From Alphaproteobacteria bacterium (GTDB taxonomy: Bacteria > Pseudomonadota > Alphaproteobacteria > DSM-16000 > Inquilinaceae): DNA of 64,000 nt. The notes below the pieces were generated by a model, which did no database searches, was not told where the DNA came from, and saw only the letters and a program-made list of their open reading frames with translations. The position numbers and the translations under genes are program-made. The DNA lies in assembly GCA_028281925.1 (NCBI GenBank), contig JANQIX010000019.1:1-64000 (forward strand). Direction: 5' to 3'. The number at the start of each line of letters is the position of its first letter. The first letter of the stretch is position 1. Positions 34,275-42,708 of this stretch are shown one piece after another.

Positions 34275-35016
34275 GGCGCACCCAGCGCAGGTCATAGCCG
34301 TCCATCAGCCGCGTCACCTCCGTATGTGCACGCGGCGTTCCGACATGGGCCCACACGCCGTCATGGGCAATGCCCCACAGCCTGCCTGCGGCCTCAGCCC
34401 GCTGCCAGCATGTGCTCATCTGGAAGCGGCCGTCGGGCGTGTCGTCCAGCAGGCGCCGGTGGATCAGCTGGACACCGGCATAGGCGAACGGCGCAACCTT
34501 CTGATCTTGCGGCCAATAGACCTGTCCTGCCGGGGAGAGGCGGAAATCACCGAAATCCCCGACGCCAAGCCCGAAGGCGGTGGGCACCAGCAGCAACAGC
34601 GCATCCATCGTCCTGTCATCCCACCGCTCGGCCAACCGCCGCAGCGCCGGCACATAGCCGTCGATCCACAGGATGTCGGCATTGGCGACGAAGAACGGAT
34701 CGGACCCAAGCCGCGGCAACGCCTGCTTCACCCCGCCGCCGGTGCCCAGCAGGGTCTCTTCGCGGGAGATCTCGATGGCCGGAGCGTGGCGCCCCTTCAG
34801 GTGGGCTTCCAACTGGTCGGCACGGTAGTGGGTGTTGACGACGGCGGTTGTGATGCCGGCTTCGACGAAACGATTCAGCAACAGGTCGATCAGAGTGCGG
34901 CCCGCGACCTCGATCAGGCTTTTGGGCCGATCGTTCGACAGGGGGCGCATGCGGGTGCCCAGGCCTGCAGCCAGCACCATGGCGCGTGTAGGGTTGGACG
35001 GGGATGCGGCGTTCAT
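34264..35016 (-). CDS. murU: N-acetylmuramate-1-phosphate uridylyltransferase-like nucleotidyltransferase
   Basis: A 250-residue sugar-phosphate nucleotidyltransferase. The signature Leu-Ala-Ala-Gly-Leu-Gly-Thr-Arg-Met-Arg-Pro (near residue 16) with Pro-Lys at residues 31-32 binds the nucleotide, and Asn-Ala-Asp-Ile-Leu (near residue 113) supplies metal ligands. In the peptidoglycan recycling pathway, MurU makes UDP-MurNAc from MurNAc-1-phosphate produced by the kinase AmgK. In this genome tsaE overlaps murU directly, so the amgK gene usually found between them is missing from this locus. Confidence 0.85.
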   Translation of the reverse strand: MNAASPSNPTRAMVLAAGLGTRMRPLSNDRPKSLIEVAGRTLIDLLLNRFVEAGITTAVVNTHYRADQLEAHLKGRHAPAIEISREETLLGTGGGVKQALPRLGSDPFFVANADILWIDGYVPALRRLAERWDDRTMDALLLLVPTAFGLGVGDFGDFRLSPAGQVYWPQDQKVAPFAYAGVQLIHRRLLDDTPDGRFQMSTCWQRAEAAGRLWGIAHDGVWAHVGTPRAHTEVTRLMDGYDLRWVRHGL

Positions 35017-35510
35017 GAAAGGGAAGTTTCCCGAGCTGCCTGTACCACGGCATCGGCAAGCGTCGATGCTGCGAATCCATGTCCGCGCAAAGTCACCGTT
35101 CGCGCAGAGGCGTCCTCGTCGGAGAAATCGAGGCCCACGTCAAGCCGTGCGGCCGGCAGCCGTGCCCCCAGTCGGTCCGGCCATTCCACCAGGACCACGC
35201 CGTCGCTGAAGGCTTCGTCCCATCCCAGTTCGTCCACCTCGTCGGCATGGCTCAGCCGGTAGAGGTCGAAATGCCAGATCCGAAGGCTTGCTACGTCATA
35301 GGTCTGGACGAGTGTGAACGTCGGGCTCGGAACCTCTACCGGCCGGCCGGCGGCGGCGGCGATCAGGGCGCGGGCAAAAGTGGTCTTGCCGGCACCGAGA
35401 TCGCCCCAGAGAGCGATCACAAGGCTCCCATAAAGGCCGTTGGCAAGGGGCGATGCCAGCCCCTTCAGGCCCGGCTCGGACACGGCGATGCGATACGATC
35501 CTTCAGGCAC
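35013..35510 (-). CDS. tsaE: tRNA threonylcarbamoyladenosine biosynthesis ATPase TsaE
   Basis: A 165-residue P-loop protein needed for the t6A modification of ANN-decoding tRNAs with TsaB and TsaD. Walker A is Gly-Asp-Leu-Gly-Ala-Gly-Lys-Thr-Thr (near residue 36). Conserved Ser-Pro-Thr-Phe-Thr-Leu-Val (near residue 61) and His-Phe-Asp-Leu-Tyr-Arg-Leu (near residue 79) follow, with Val-Glu-Trp-Pro-Asp (near residue 107). It is the first gene of the tsaE-murU-addB-addA block and overlaps murU by 4 bp. Confidence 0.95.
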   Translation of the reverse strand: MPEGSYRIAVSEPGLKGLASPLANGLYGSLVIALWGDLGAGKTTFARALIAAAAGRPVEVPSPTFTLVQTYDVASLRIWHFDLYRLSHADEVDELGWDEAFSDGVVLVEWPDRLGARLPAARLDVGLDFSDEDASARTVTLRGHGFAASTLADAVVQAARETSLS

Positions 35511-35631
35511 GGTCGGCAGCGGCTCTCATGGCGGTGGCACGGTGGGGGATGACAACCGGGCACGGCCGGCGTCGTTGACAAAGGGCGCGCTCGGGCGGTA
35601 GTGCGCCGACGGACCGCCGCTGGAGCATGGA

Positions 35632-36663
35632 ATGCAGTCGGAAATCCACGAAACGGATGTTGCCATCGTCGGAGCGGGGCCGGTGGGCCTCTTCGCCGTG
35701 TTCGAATGCGGCATGCTGCGCATGCGCTGTCATGTGGTCGACGCTCTGGACATCATCGGCGGCCAGTGCGCGGCACTCTATCCCGAGAAGCCGATCTACG
35801 ACATCCCCGGCCTGCCGGCCGTCGATGCCGGTGTTCTGATCGACCAGTTGAACCAACAGGCCGCACCGTTCAAGCCCACATTCCATCTGGGTCAGCGTGT
35901 CGAGACCCTGACGCGGACCGATGCTGACCGCTGGCGTCTGGTCACGTCTGTGGGCACCACGATCGACGCTGCCGCGGTGATCATCGCGGCCGGCGTGGGC
36001 GCGTTCGGGCCGAACCGGCCGCCCTTGGCGGGAATTGAAGCCTTCGAAGGGCATAGCATCCACTATCTGGTGACGCGCAAGGACGATTTCCGTGACAAGC
36101 GTGTCGTCATCGCGGGCGGTGGCGACAGCGCTGTCGACTGGGCGCTGGTTCTGGCGGATGTGGCGCGGTCAGTGATGGTGGTGCATCGGCGTGCCAAGTT
36201 CCGCGCGGCACCGGAGAGTGTGGCCCGCCTGCACGAGCTCGCGGCCGCCGGCCGTGTCGAACTGGTCGTTCCGTTCCAACTGGCGGGTGTCGATGGCGAA
36301 GGCCGGCAGCTTCGCCATGTCGTCGTCAGAACGCTGGAGGGGGAGGAGCGCGCGCTGGAGGCCGATGCGCTGCTGGCCTTCTTCGGGCTTTCGATGAACC
36401 TGGGCCCGATCCTGGACTGGGGGTTGAACCTCGACCGCAACCATATCGTCGTCGATCAGGCGACGGCGGCCACCAACCATCCCGGCATCTTTGCCGTGGG
36501 CGACATCGCCCACTATCCGCACAAGCTGAAGCTGATCGTCACGGGGTTTGCCGAGGCCGCGGCGGCCACACACGCCATTCACCCGCTGGTGTTTCCCGGC
36601 GAGGCGTTGCATTTCGAGTATTCGACCACCAAGGGGCTGCCGACACCGGCTCAGTCGGCTTAG
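35632..36663 (+). CDS. Ferredoxin--NADP(+) reductase, thioredoxin-reductase-like type
   Basis: A 343-residue FAD enzyme. The FAD motif is Ala-Ile-Val-Gly-Ala-Gly-Pro-Val-Gly-Leu (near residue 11), the NADPH motif is Val-Ile-Ala-Gly-Gly-Gly-Asp-Ser-Ala-Val (near residue 159) and a C-terminal FAD contact is Val-Gly-Asp-Ile-Ala-His-Tyr-Pro (near residue 287). There is no CxxC redox pair, which separates it from thioredoxin reductase and fits FNR2-type ferredoxin/flavodoxin reductases. It lies between tsaE and the DivL gene on the opposite strand and is divergent from tsaE by 121 bp. Confidence 0.93.
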   Translation: MQSEIHETDVAIVGAGPVGLFAVFECGMLRMRCHVVDALDIIGGQCAALYPEKPIYDIPGLPAVDAGVLIDQLNQQAAPFKPTFHLGQRVETLTRTDADRWRLVTSVGTTIDAAAVIIAAGVGAFGPNRPPLAGIEAFEGHSIHYLVTRKDDFRDKRVVIAGGGDSAVDWALVLADVARSVMVVHRRAKFRAAPESVARLHELAAAGRVELVVPFQLAGVDGEGRQLRHVVVRTLEGEERALEADALLAFFGLSMNLGPILDWGLNLDRNHIVVDQATAATNHPGIFAVGDIAHYPHKLKLIVTGFAEAAAATHAIHPLVFPGEALHFEYSTTKGLPTPAQSA

Positions 36664-36667
36664 CAGG

Positions 36668-39115
36668 CTAGGTGGCGGCGGTGTCGGTCGGTACTTCGGC
36701 GGGCAGCACGCAGCTCACGGTCGTGCCCTTGCCCGGTTCCGACACCATTTCCACCCGGCCGCCATGCAGCTCGATCAGCTTCTTCACCAGAGCAAGGCCG
36801 AGGCCGACGCCGCTCTGCCTCAGCTTGGGATGCGCCCGTTCGAACCGCCCGAACACGCGTTCGTGCTCCGCCGTCGGAATCCCGATGCCGTTGTCGCGCA
36901 CGGTCAGTCGGATCTCGCCGTTCTTTCGGTCGCCGCCCAGCACGATGCGGCCGCCGGGCAGCGTGAACTTGATGGAGTTGCTCACGAGGTTGAACAGGGC
37001 CTGCTTCAGCCGCCGCTCATCGGCGTCGATCTGGCCCATCGTCGCGGGCGTATCGAGGACCACAGCCAGATTCTGCTTACCGGCCCAGTCGCGCGTCAGC
37101 TCTTGCACGCCTTGCAGCAGCTCGCTGACGTCGACCTGCCGGCGCTCCAGTGTCAGCTGACCGGCTTCGATCGTCGCCAGATCCAGGATGTCGTTGATCA
37201 GAGACAGGAGGCGCTGAGAGGCGTCCAGAATGTTGAAGATGTAGTCGCGCTGCTTGTCGTTCAGGTCGCCGAAGTACCGGTTGTCCAGCATTTCGGCGAA
37301 CCCCATGATGGCGTTCAGCGGCGTCCGCAGCTGGTAGGATACGTTGGCGATGAATTCCGACTTCAGCCGGTCGGCCGTTGCCAGCGCTTCGTTGCTGGCC
37401 AGCAGCGCGTTCTCGACCTTGGCGCTGTCGGTGACGTCCAGGAAGCTCATCAGCACCCCGCCGTCGGGCAGCGGGATGGCCATGTATTCGATCGCCGATC
37501 CGTCGGCCCGCTCCAGCCGCTCCTTCTGTGGTTCGCGCTCCAGCGGGGCCAGCATCAGCATCTCGCGCGCCCGCTCCCAGTCGATATTGGCGTCGAAAAA
37601 CTGCCGCATCCGGCCGGTCAGCGCCGAGATATGGGGGCTGCCGTCCAGGTCTTCGGGCTGCAGGTCCCAGATCGTGGCGTAAACGGGGTTGCTCAGGCGC
37701 AGCCGTCCGTCACCGCCGAACACGGCGATCCCCTCGGCCAGATTGTCCAGGCTCTCCTGCTGGACGGCGATCAGCTGATTGTAGCTGCGTTCCAGCGCAA
37801 GCCGACTGGTGACGTCCTCCATCACGAACAAGAGTCCGCCGAACGGGTGCGGTGCAGTAACGGCCCGTACCGTGGTGTCGTCCGGCAGATGCATGAACTC
37901 TTCATGCGGTTCGATCAGCTTGGTGAAGAACTCGACCCGGCTGCGTTTGAAGGCCGGGAAGTCGGAATACTCCGGCATGCGGCGGCGTTCGCGCAGATCC
38001 TCCAGGATTTCGCCGAAGTTGGGTTTGGTGTCCAACCAGCGTTCCTCGAAGCCCCAGAGGCTGACATAGGCCTGGTTGAAGAAGATCAGCCGTTTGTCCG
38101 GGCCGAAGATGGCGATGGCCGTCTGAAGCGATTCCAGGACCTTGGCGTGCGCGGCGATGTGATCCGCCAGGTCGGTTTGGGCATTCTCAACCTCTGTCAG
38201 ATCGACCGCATAGCCGCCAAGCAGCAGATCGGGGCCGTTGGCCTGCGGGATCGGCGCTTCTGTGATGGAGAGCAGTCGCCGCTCACCTTGCGCCACCAGG
38301 TGCGTCGTCTGACTGTCCGGCGACCCGGACGCCCGGACAGCGTCGGCCAGCGCCCGCCCGTCCGCGCCAAGGGCGCCGGCCGCCAGCTCCCGCTGTCCTG
38401 CACGCTCATCCCTGGCGCTCGCTTCCACGGCTAGGCGGTAGGCCCTGTTGGTCCAGATCAGGGAGAGGTCCCCGTCCCTGAGCCAGATTGGGGCCGGCAC
38501 CAGGTTCAACAGAGCGGTGAACCGGCGGTTTGTAGCCTTCTCTGCCGACAGGTCTTCGGCGAGGCGCACCCGCTCGGCAATCGTCTCGGATACGTCCTCG
38601 ATCCACAGCAGGTTCGCGGTGTGACCGGACGCATCACGCTCTCCGCGATTGCCGACAACGCGCCAATGCGTGCTGCCGTGGGCCGCCGCGGCAACCATGT
38701 CGAACGGCTGCCCGCGCTCGCACAGCGCCATCGCCATGGCCCGAACGCGGTCGGCGTCGTCGGCTGCAAGGGATTGCGCGAACGCCTCAAGCTCCGGGTC
38801 TTGGCTGTCCTCGGGCCGCACTGCCAACTGCAGACGGCGCGGGGCGGCCGCCAGAACGGCTTCTGCCGCCAGCGCCCGGCCGCGCCAGTCGGCGGCCGTC
38901 GCCTCGGCTACGGACCGGCGGCGCGCGGTCGCATAGAGCAGTACGGCCAGAGCGATGGCCAGCGCCCCCACGGCGATCAGAGACAGCATCGTCGCCGTGC
39001 GATCCCCACTTTCCGGTTCCTGCCCCCACGCAGTAAGAACGCCCAGCACCGTGACCAGAGCCGCAAGGAAAAGTCCTATTCTGGCGGGCCAAGGATCAGT
39101 GCGGGTGAAAATCAT
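36668..39115 (-). CDS. divL: DivL-like PAS-domain histidine-kinase homologue with Tyr in place of the phospho-acceptor His
   Basis: An 815-residue protein. Two N-terminal membrane helices (about residues 12-30 and 42-63) are followed by three or four PAS-type domains (about 195-570), a dimerisation/H-box and a HATPase domain. The H-box reads Asn-Val-Ser-Tyr-Gln-Leu-Arg-Thr-Pro-Leu, with Tyr594 where kinases have His. The N-box Asn-Leu-Val-Ser-Asn-Ser and G-boxes Asp-Asn-Gly-Ile-Gly-Ile and Gly-Val-Gly-Leu-Gly-Leu are intact. This Tyr change defines Caulobacter DivL, which controls CckA and the cell cycle through protein interaction instead of ordinary phosphotransfer. The position near tsaE-addB-addA-trxA agrees with the alphaproteobacterial divL locus. 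Confidence 0.88.
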   Translation of the reverse strand: MIFTRTDPWPARIGLFLAALVTVLGVLTAWGQEPESGDRTATMLSLIAVGALAIALAVLLYATARRRSVAEATAADWRGRALAAEAVLAAAPRRLQLAVRPEDSQDPELEAFAQSLAADDADRVRAMAMALCERGQPFDMVAAAAHGSTHWRVVGNRGERDASGHTANLLWIEDVSETIAERVRLAEDLSAEKATNRRFTALLNLVPAPIWLRDGDLSLIWTNRAYRLAVEASARDERAGQRELAAGALGADGRALADAVRASGSPDSQTTHLVAQGERRLLSITEAPIPQANGPDLLLGGYAVDLTEVENAQTDLADHIAAHAKVLESLQTAIAIFGPDKRLIFFNQAYVSLWGFEERWLDTKPNFGEILEDLRERRRMPEYSDFPAFKRSRVEFFTKLIEPHEEFMHLPDDTTVRAVTAPHPFGGLLFVMEDVTSRLALERSYNQLIAVQQESLDNLAEGIAVFGGDGRLRLSNPVYATIWDLQPEDLDGSPHISALTGRMRQFFDANIDWERAREMLMLAPLEREPQKERLERADGSAIEYMAIPLPDGGVLMSFLDVTDSAKVENALLASNEALATADRLKSEFIANVSYQLRTPLNAIMGFAEMLDNRYFGDLNDKQRDYIFNILDASQRLLSLINDILDLATIEAGQLTLERRQVDVSELLQGVQELTRDWAGKQNLAVVLDTPATMGQIDADERRLKQALFNLVSNSIKFTLPGGRIVLGGDRKNGEIRLTVRDNGIGIPTAEHERVFGRFERAHPKLRQSGVGLGLALVKKLIELHGGRVEMVSEPGKGTTVSCVLPAEVPTDTAAT

Positions 39116-39234
39116 ATCAGGCCGGAGTGCTTCGCTTGGTCCAGTTTGTCAACAAACGCAGCCTTCAACCATTCGGCACCTTCCAAATGGCGAGACACCC
39201 CGGACCGTCACTCTCCTGCCAGAGATCTGCCGAA

Positions 39235-40083
39235 TCATTCGTCGGTCAGGATCTCCACTTGCTCTGGGTACGTCGCATCTATCATTGGCCCGTAGCGGCG
39301 ATACACCCACCCACGAACACGGATGCGTTCCTCAATCAATGACTCAAATTGTATCCCGAGTGCAAGGAAAGGATCGACGTCCTGCGGAGAAATCGACACG
39401 GTAAAGTCTTCCCGCCAGTCCGTTCCAAAGTTGAGATACATCCGGCCACGGATAGTTGCGATATCGACAATCCGGCCTTCAACAAGCTGAAAGGTATCCA
39501 GATACCTCTCGAGCTCTTGAGGCTGCCGTATCGAGTAGAAGGGGTGAGACCAGATGCCGCGGCGCGATCTGCGGGCCTCCGCCTCTATCGCAAGCATCTC
39601 CGGCATCGCCGTGCGCAGGTCGGCAACCCCGTTTACGCGGGCCAGGCCCCGTTCAAGCATCGCGGCCTGCACCCAGACGCCGTCGTCGCGCACAAGATGG
39701 GCCAGGATGCGGCCATGACGATCCCCGTCGCGCCCGCCCGACGCCAGGCTCACCTGCCGCCCCAGGCCGATTTGCGTGAGTGCATCGTCCGCTTCGCGGG
39801 CCAGCGGCCAGCCATCCTCTGCCTCCGGGGCGGACGGCGGCCGGGGCGCTTCGATCCCGGCGAGCCGGACTACGGTTCCGTCATCCAACACCACCGTGTG
39901 ACCGTCGATGACCGCTTCGACTTGCGCATGGCGGTATGGCTGCAGTGACTCCGGCGCGGTCCAGGGACGCATGTCGGCCAAGGCGGCAACGGGTCCGCTG
40001 AAGATCGTGCTGGCAATTGCGACCGCAACCGCGGCAAACAGGTAGCCGTCGGAGCGAGGTCCTTGACAGATGCGCCTTCGCAT
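39235..40083 (-). CDS. Secreted thermonuclease-family (SNase) protein
   Basis: A 282-residue protein. The start ATG at 40083 gives a signal peptide to about residue 37 (a hydrophobic stretch ending Ala-Ala-Leu-Ala-Asp). The SNase fold follows with Val-Ile-Asp-Gly-His-Thr-Val, Arg-Leu-Ala-Gly-Ile-Glu-Ala-Pro, a helix Ala-Arg-Glu-Ala and Asp-Arg-His-Gly-Arg-Ile. The catalytic acids of true nucleases are only partly evident: Asp-Gly-His-Thr replaces the more usual Asp-Gly-Asp-Thr, which may weaken calcium binding. A C-terminal beta domain of ~90 residues extends beyond the classic fold. It is divergent from the peptidase gene by 57 bp. Confidence 0.82.
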   Translation of the reverse strand: MRRRICQGPRSDGYLFAAVAVAIASTIFSGPVAALADMRPWTAPESLQPYRHAQVEAVIDGHTVVLDDGTVVRLAGIEAPRPPSAPEAEDGWPLAREADDALTQIGLGRQVSLASGGRDGDRHGRILAHLVRDDGVWVQAAMLERGLARVNGVADLRTAMPEMLAIEAEARRSRRGIWSHPFYSIRQPQELERYLDTFQLVEGRIVDIATIRGRMYLNFGTDWREDFTVSISPQDVDPFLALGIQFESLIEERIRVRGWVYRRYGPMIDATYPEQVEILTDE

Positions 40084-40140
40084 CACCGCATACTCGCCCA
40101 CCGCAACTCGACAATGGCTGGAAGACCGGACCGAAGCGTC

Positions 40141-41091
40141 ATGCCGCGCGATGCCATATTCCCTCCGATCGAACCCTATGAAACGGGCTTCCTGGCGGTC
40201 GACGAACCCCATCTTCTGTATTGGGAGCAGAGCGGCAACGCTAAAGGTGCGCCCGTCATTTTTCTGCACGGCGGGCCCGGTGCCGGGGCATCGCCGATCC
40301 ATCGGCGGTTCTTCGATCCGCGGCATTACCGCATCATCGTCTTCGATCAGCGCGGGGCCGGCCGGTCCCGGCCTCTGGGCGAAATCGAAGGAAACACGAC
40401 AGCCGCCCTGGTGCGCGATATGGAGGCATTGCGCTGCAGCCTGGGGATCGAGCGGTGGCATGTCTTCGGCGGATCCTGGGGCAGCACGCTGGCGCTTGCC
40501 TATGCCCAGACCCACCCGCATCGGTGCCGATCGCTGATTCTCAGGGGCATCTTCCTGATGCGGCGCGCGGAGATCGACTGGTTCCTCTTCGGCATGCGCA
40601 TGATCTTTCCGGAGGCTTGGCGCAACTTCATCGGCTTTCTGCCGGTGGACGAGCGCGCCGATCCCCTGGAGGCCTATTTTAGTCGGCTGATGGACCCCAA
40701 TCCCCGGGTGCATATGCCGGCCGCGCGCGCTTGGAGCATCTATGAAGGCGCGTGCTCAACCCTCTTGCCGACGGCGGACGGGGTGGCCGCTGCGGGCGGC
40801 GACGCCCATGCGCTGGGCCTGGCGCGTATAGAGGCGCATTACTTCCGGTCCAACCTGTTCGATCCGGAAGACCTGCTGCTGCGGAATATCGACAGGGTTC
40901 GGGATATTCCGGCGGCGATCATCCAGGGCCGCTACGACATCGTCTGCCCCATCCACACGGCGGATCAATTGCGCCGCGCCTGGCCCGAAGCGAAATACAT
41001 TGTGGTACCTAACGCCGGACATGCCGCAATGGAACCGGGCATTCGCGCAGCACTTATTGAGGCCACGCGGTCTTTTCGTGACCTGGCTTGA
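40141..41091 (+). CDS. pip: Proline iminopeptidase
   Basis: A 316-residue alpha/beta hydrolase that removes N-terminal proline from peptides. The oxyanion segment is Leu-His-Gly-Gly-Pro-Gly-Ala-Gly, the nucleophile elbow is Gly-Gly-Ser-Trp-Gly-Ser (near residue 112) and the catalytic Asp and His lie in Gly-Arg-Tyr-Asp-Ile-Val-Cys-Pro and Ala-Gly-His-Ala. The ATG at 40141 gives the usual family N-terminus (Phe-Pro-Pro-Ile-Glu-Pro-Tyr); earlier in-frame starts at 40063 (TTG) and 40114 are possible but add unaligned residues. Confidence 0.92.
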   Translation: MPRDAIFPPIEPYETGFLAVDEPHLLYWEQSGNAKGAPVIFLHGGPGAGASPIHRRFFDPRHYRIIVFDQRGAGRSRPLGEIEGNTTAALVRDMEALRCSLGIERWHVFGGSWGSTLALAYAQTHPHRCRSLILRGIFLMRRAEIDWFLFGMRMIFPEAWRNFIGFLPVDERADPLEAYFSRLMDPNPRVHMPAARAWSIYEGACSTLLPTADGVAAAGGDAHALGLARIEAHYFRSNLFDPEDLLLRNIDRVRDIPAAIIQGRYDIVCPIHTADQLRRAWPEAKYIVVPNAGHAAMEPGIRAALIEATRSFRDLA

Positions 41092-41243
41092 ACCGTCCAA
41101 CGGATGCCGATCTCTCACTCGGCTTCGGCAATGCAAAGGAATTCGTACGGAGACGGTAATACCAGATTGTATTCGTCAAGATCATCGGATAAGGCTCTTA
41201 GCGTCGATCAAGTTACCTCATCGATCACGTCCGGAGCGTCACT

Positions 41244-41777
41244 ATGCGCTTTCGCGCCCTTCCGCCGGCTGCCGCACTGGCAACCGCAGTGGCAGCCGGA
41301 CCGTCGCTTGCCGACGGCCCGCATCATCTGATCCTCGGGTCCGGCGCCTACGACTTTCTGGACGAAGATACTGCGGCCGTGTTCGAGGCTGAACTGAGGC
41401 CCGGCTGGCGCATTGGGGAAGGGCTGATCAGCGAAGATATTGGCATAGCGCCGTTTATCGGCGGCTGGTTCACGACCGAGGGGTCGGCTTACGGCTATAC
41501 CGGCCTCGGCGTCGAGTGGGTGATCGAAGACCACTACGTGATTTTCCCCTTCTCCGGCTTCGGGTTCTACAACCAGGGGGATGGGAAGGACCTCGGCAGC
41601 TTCTTCGAATTCCGGTCGGGCGTTGAGATCGGATACCGTTTCGACAACGGCTATCAGCTCGGCCTGAACGTGACGCATCTGTCCAATGCCGGCATCTCGG
41701 ACACTAATCCCGGCACCGAACTGATCACCTTCCGCCTCGCCGCACCGCTCGGGGGATCGCTGCACCCGGACGATTGA
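41244..41777 (+). CDS. pagL: Lipid A 3-O-deacylase, PagL-like outer-membrane enzyme
   Basis: A 177-residue protein with a signal peptide (about residues 1-23, ending Leu-Ala-Asp) and alternating beta strands of a small barrel. Near the end, His-Leu-Ser-Asn-Ala-Gly-Ile, then Asn-Pro-Gly-Thr-Glu-Leu, carries the His-Ser-Glu triad of PagL. It would remove the 3-O acyl chain from lipid A in the outer membrane. GGAGC lies upstream of the ATG, and 152 bp of apparent non-coding sequence separates it from pip. Lipid A modification fits the neighbouring ChvI-ChvG envelope-stress pair, although direct control is not shown by the sequence. Confidence 0.85.
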   Translation: MRFRALPPAAALATAVAAGPSLADGPHHLILGSGAYDFLDEDTAAVFEAELRPGWRIGEGLISEDIGIAPFIGGWFTTEGSAYGYTGLGVEWVIEDHYVIFPFSGFGFYNQGDGKDLGSFFEFRSGVEIGYRFDNGYQLGLNVTHLSNAGISDTNPGTELITFRLAAPLGGSLHPDD

Positions 41778-41832
41778 CCGCGGCTTCGTCGTCCGCGGTG
41801 CCCGCCGGACTGCGGCCGGGCGCGAACGGCGG

Positions 41833-42543
41833 TCATGCCGGCACCATGTCGTCAGGCTGGCGTAACATGGCAGCCGCCTCCTCAGCCGATGTGGCGGCGC
41901 GAGGAAAATGCAGCCGCATCGTTGTATCGCCAGCGCGAAAGTCTGCGCCATCACAGTCGATACCGGCGGCGCGCCAACCGGAAACGCCGGAACAACCGCG
42001 AGCGGCGGCAAGGCGGGTGGCCAGCGTTCCGTCCCCATCGTTGACCATCTGAAGCAGCGCCGGCTCCGCCGCCGCCAGACGGCCGGCCACGTCCGCAGGG
42101 GCCAGAAGGTCGGTCGCGCAGATCCGGTGGATCCGGCCGAAGCCGGCCACCAGGTGGGCCTGGCCGATCTCCATGGCATGAAAGGCGAAGTCTCCAAACC
42201 CGGCGTATTGGCCAGCGCTCGGATGACGGGCCAGATAGCGATCCGGCTGGCGCTGTTCACTGCCCGGTTGCAGCCGGCCCATCACCGTCACCCTCGGGCC
42301 GGTCAAAGGGTCGGCATGGCCCGCCGTGCCGTCGAACAGCAGGCTGACGCGCGGGTCGCTCTCGGCATTGCGGGTGTGGCGGGCGAGGCGCGAGATCAAC
42401 AGGATCGGCGTACCGTCCTGATCCAATGCCGTCAGGACCAAAGAGGCATAGGGGGTGCCGCCGTCGGCGAGGGTGGCCAAAGCGGCGCGATCGGACGCAC
42501 GCATCACCCTGCGCGCGAGCGCCCCGGGGGCGATCTCATCCAT
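41833..42543 (-). CDS. HugZ-like FMN/heme-binding split-barrel protein with DUF2470
   Basis: A 236-residue protein. Residues ~10-160 form a pyridoxamine-phosphate-oxidase-like split barrel (Ala-Thr-Leu-Ala-Asp-Gly-Gly-Thr-Pro-Tyr-Ala-Ser near residue 23; Asp-Pro-Arg-Val-Ser-Leu-Leu-Phe-Asp near 63). Residues ~155-235 match the DUF2470 module that follows it in HugZ-type heme-degradation proteins (Met-Val-Asn-Asp-Gly-Asp; Gly-Ile-Asp-Cys-Asp-Gly). Flavin or heme binding is the family's usual property. It is divergent from chvI by 165 bp, so it shares the promoter region. Confidence 0.82.
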   Translation of the reverse strand: MDEIAPGALARRVMRASDRAALATLADGGTPYASLVLTALDQDGTPILLISRLARHTRNAESDPRVSLLFDGTAGHADPLTGPRVTVMGRLQPGSEQRQPDRYLARHPSAGQYAGFGDFAFHAMEIGQAHLVAGFGRIHRICATDLLAPADVAGRLAAAEPALLQMVNDGDGTLATRLAAARGCSGVSGWRAAGIDCDGADFRAGDTTMRLHFPRAATSAEEAAAMLRQPDDMVPA

Positions 42544-42708
42544 GTTCGGCTCGCGTTTCCCCTTGTTCCGACCTCAAACGGTCGCCAAGTCGCCCCATTC
42601 CTGCCCGTCACCGTGACAGCGGCACCGCAAATGCGCCATACTCCGCATCAATGCTGGCATTGATGCGCCCCGGCGCCGTCGCGTCCGGCAAAAGGAGCTT
42701 GTGCTAAG

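Noticed and set aside
31242..34838. Very long open frame on the plus strand opposite addB and murU
   Set aside because: It is antisense to two strongly supported genes, has the Arg/Gly/Pro-rich composition of high-GC shadow frames and contains no family motif.
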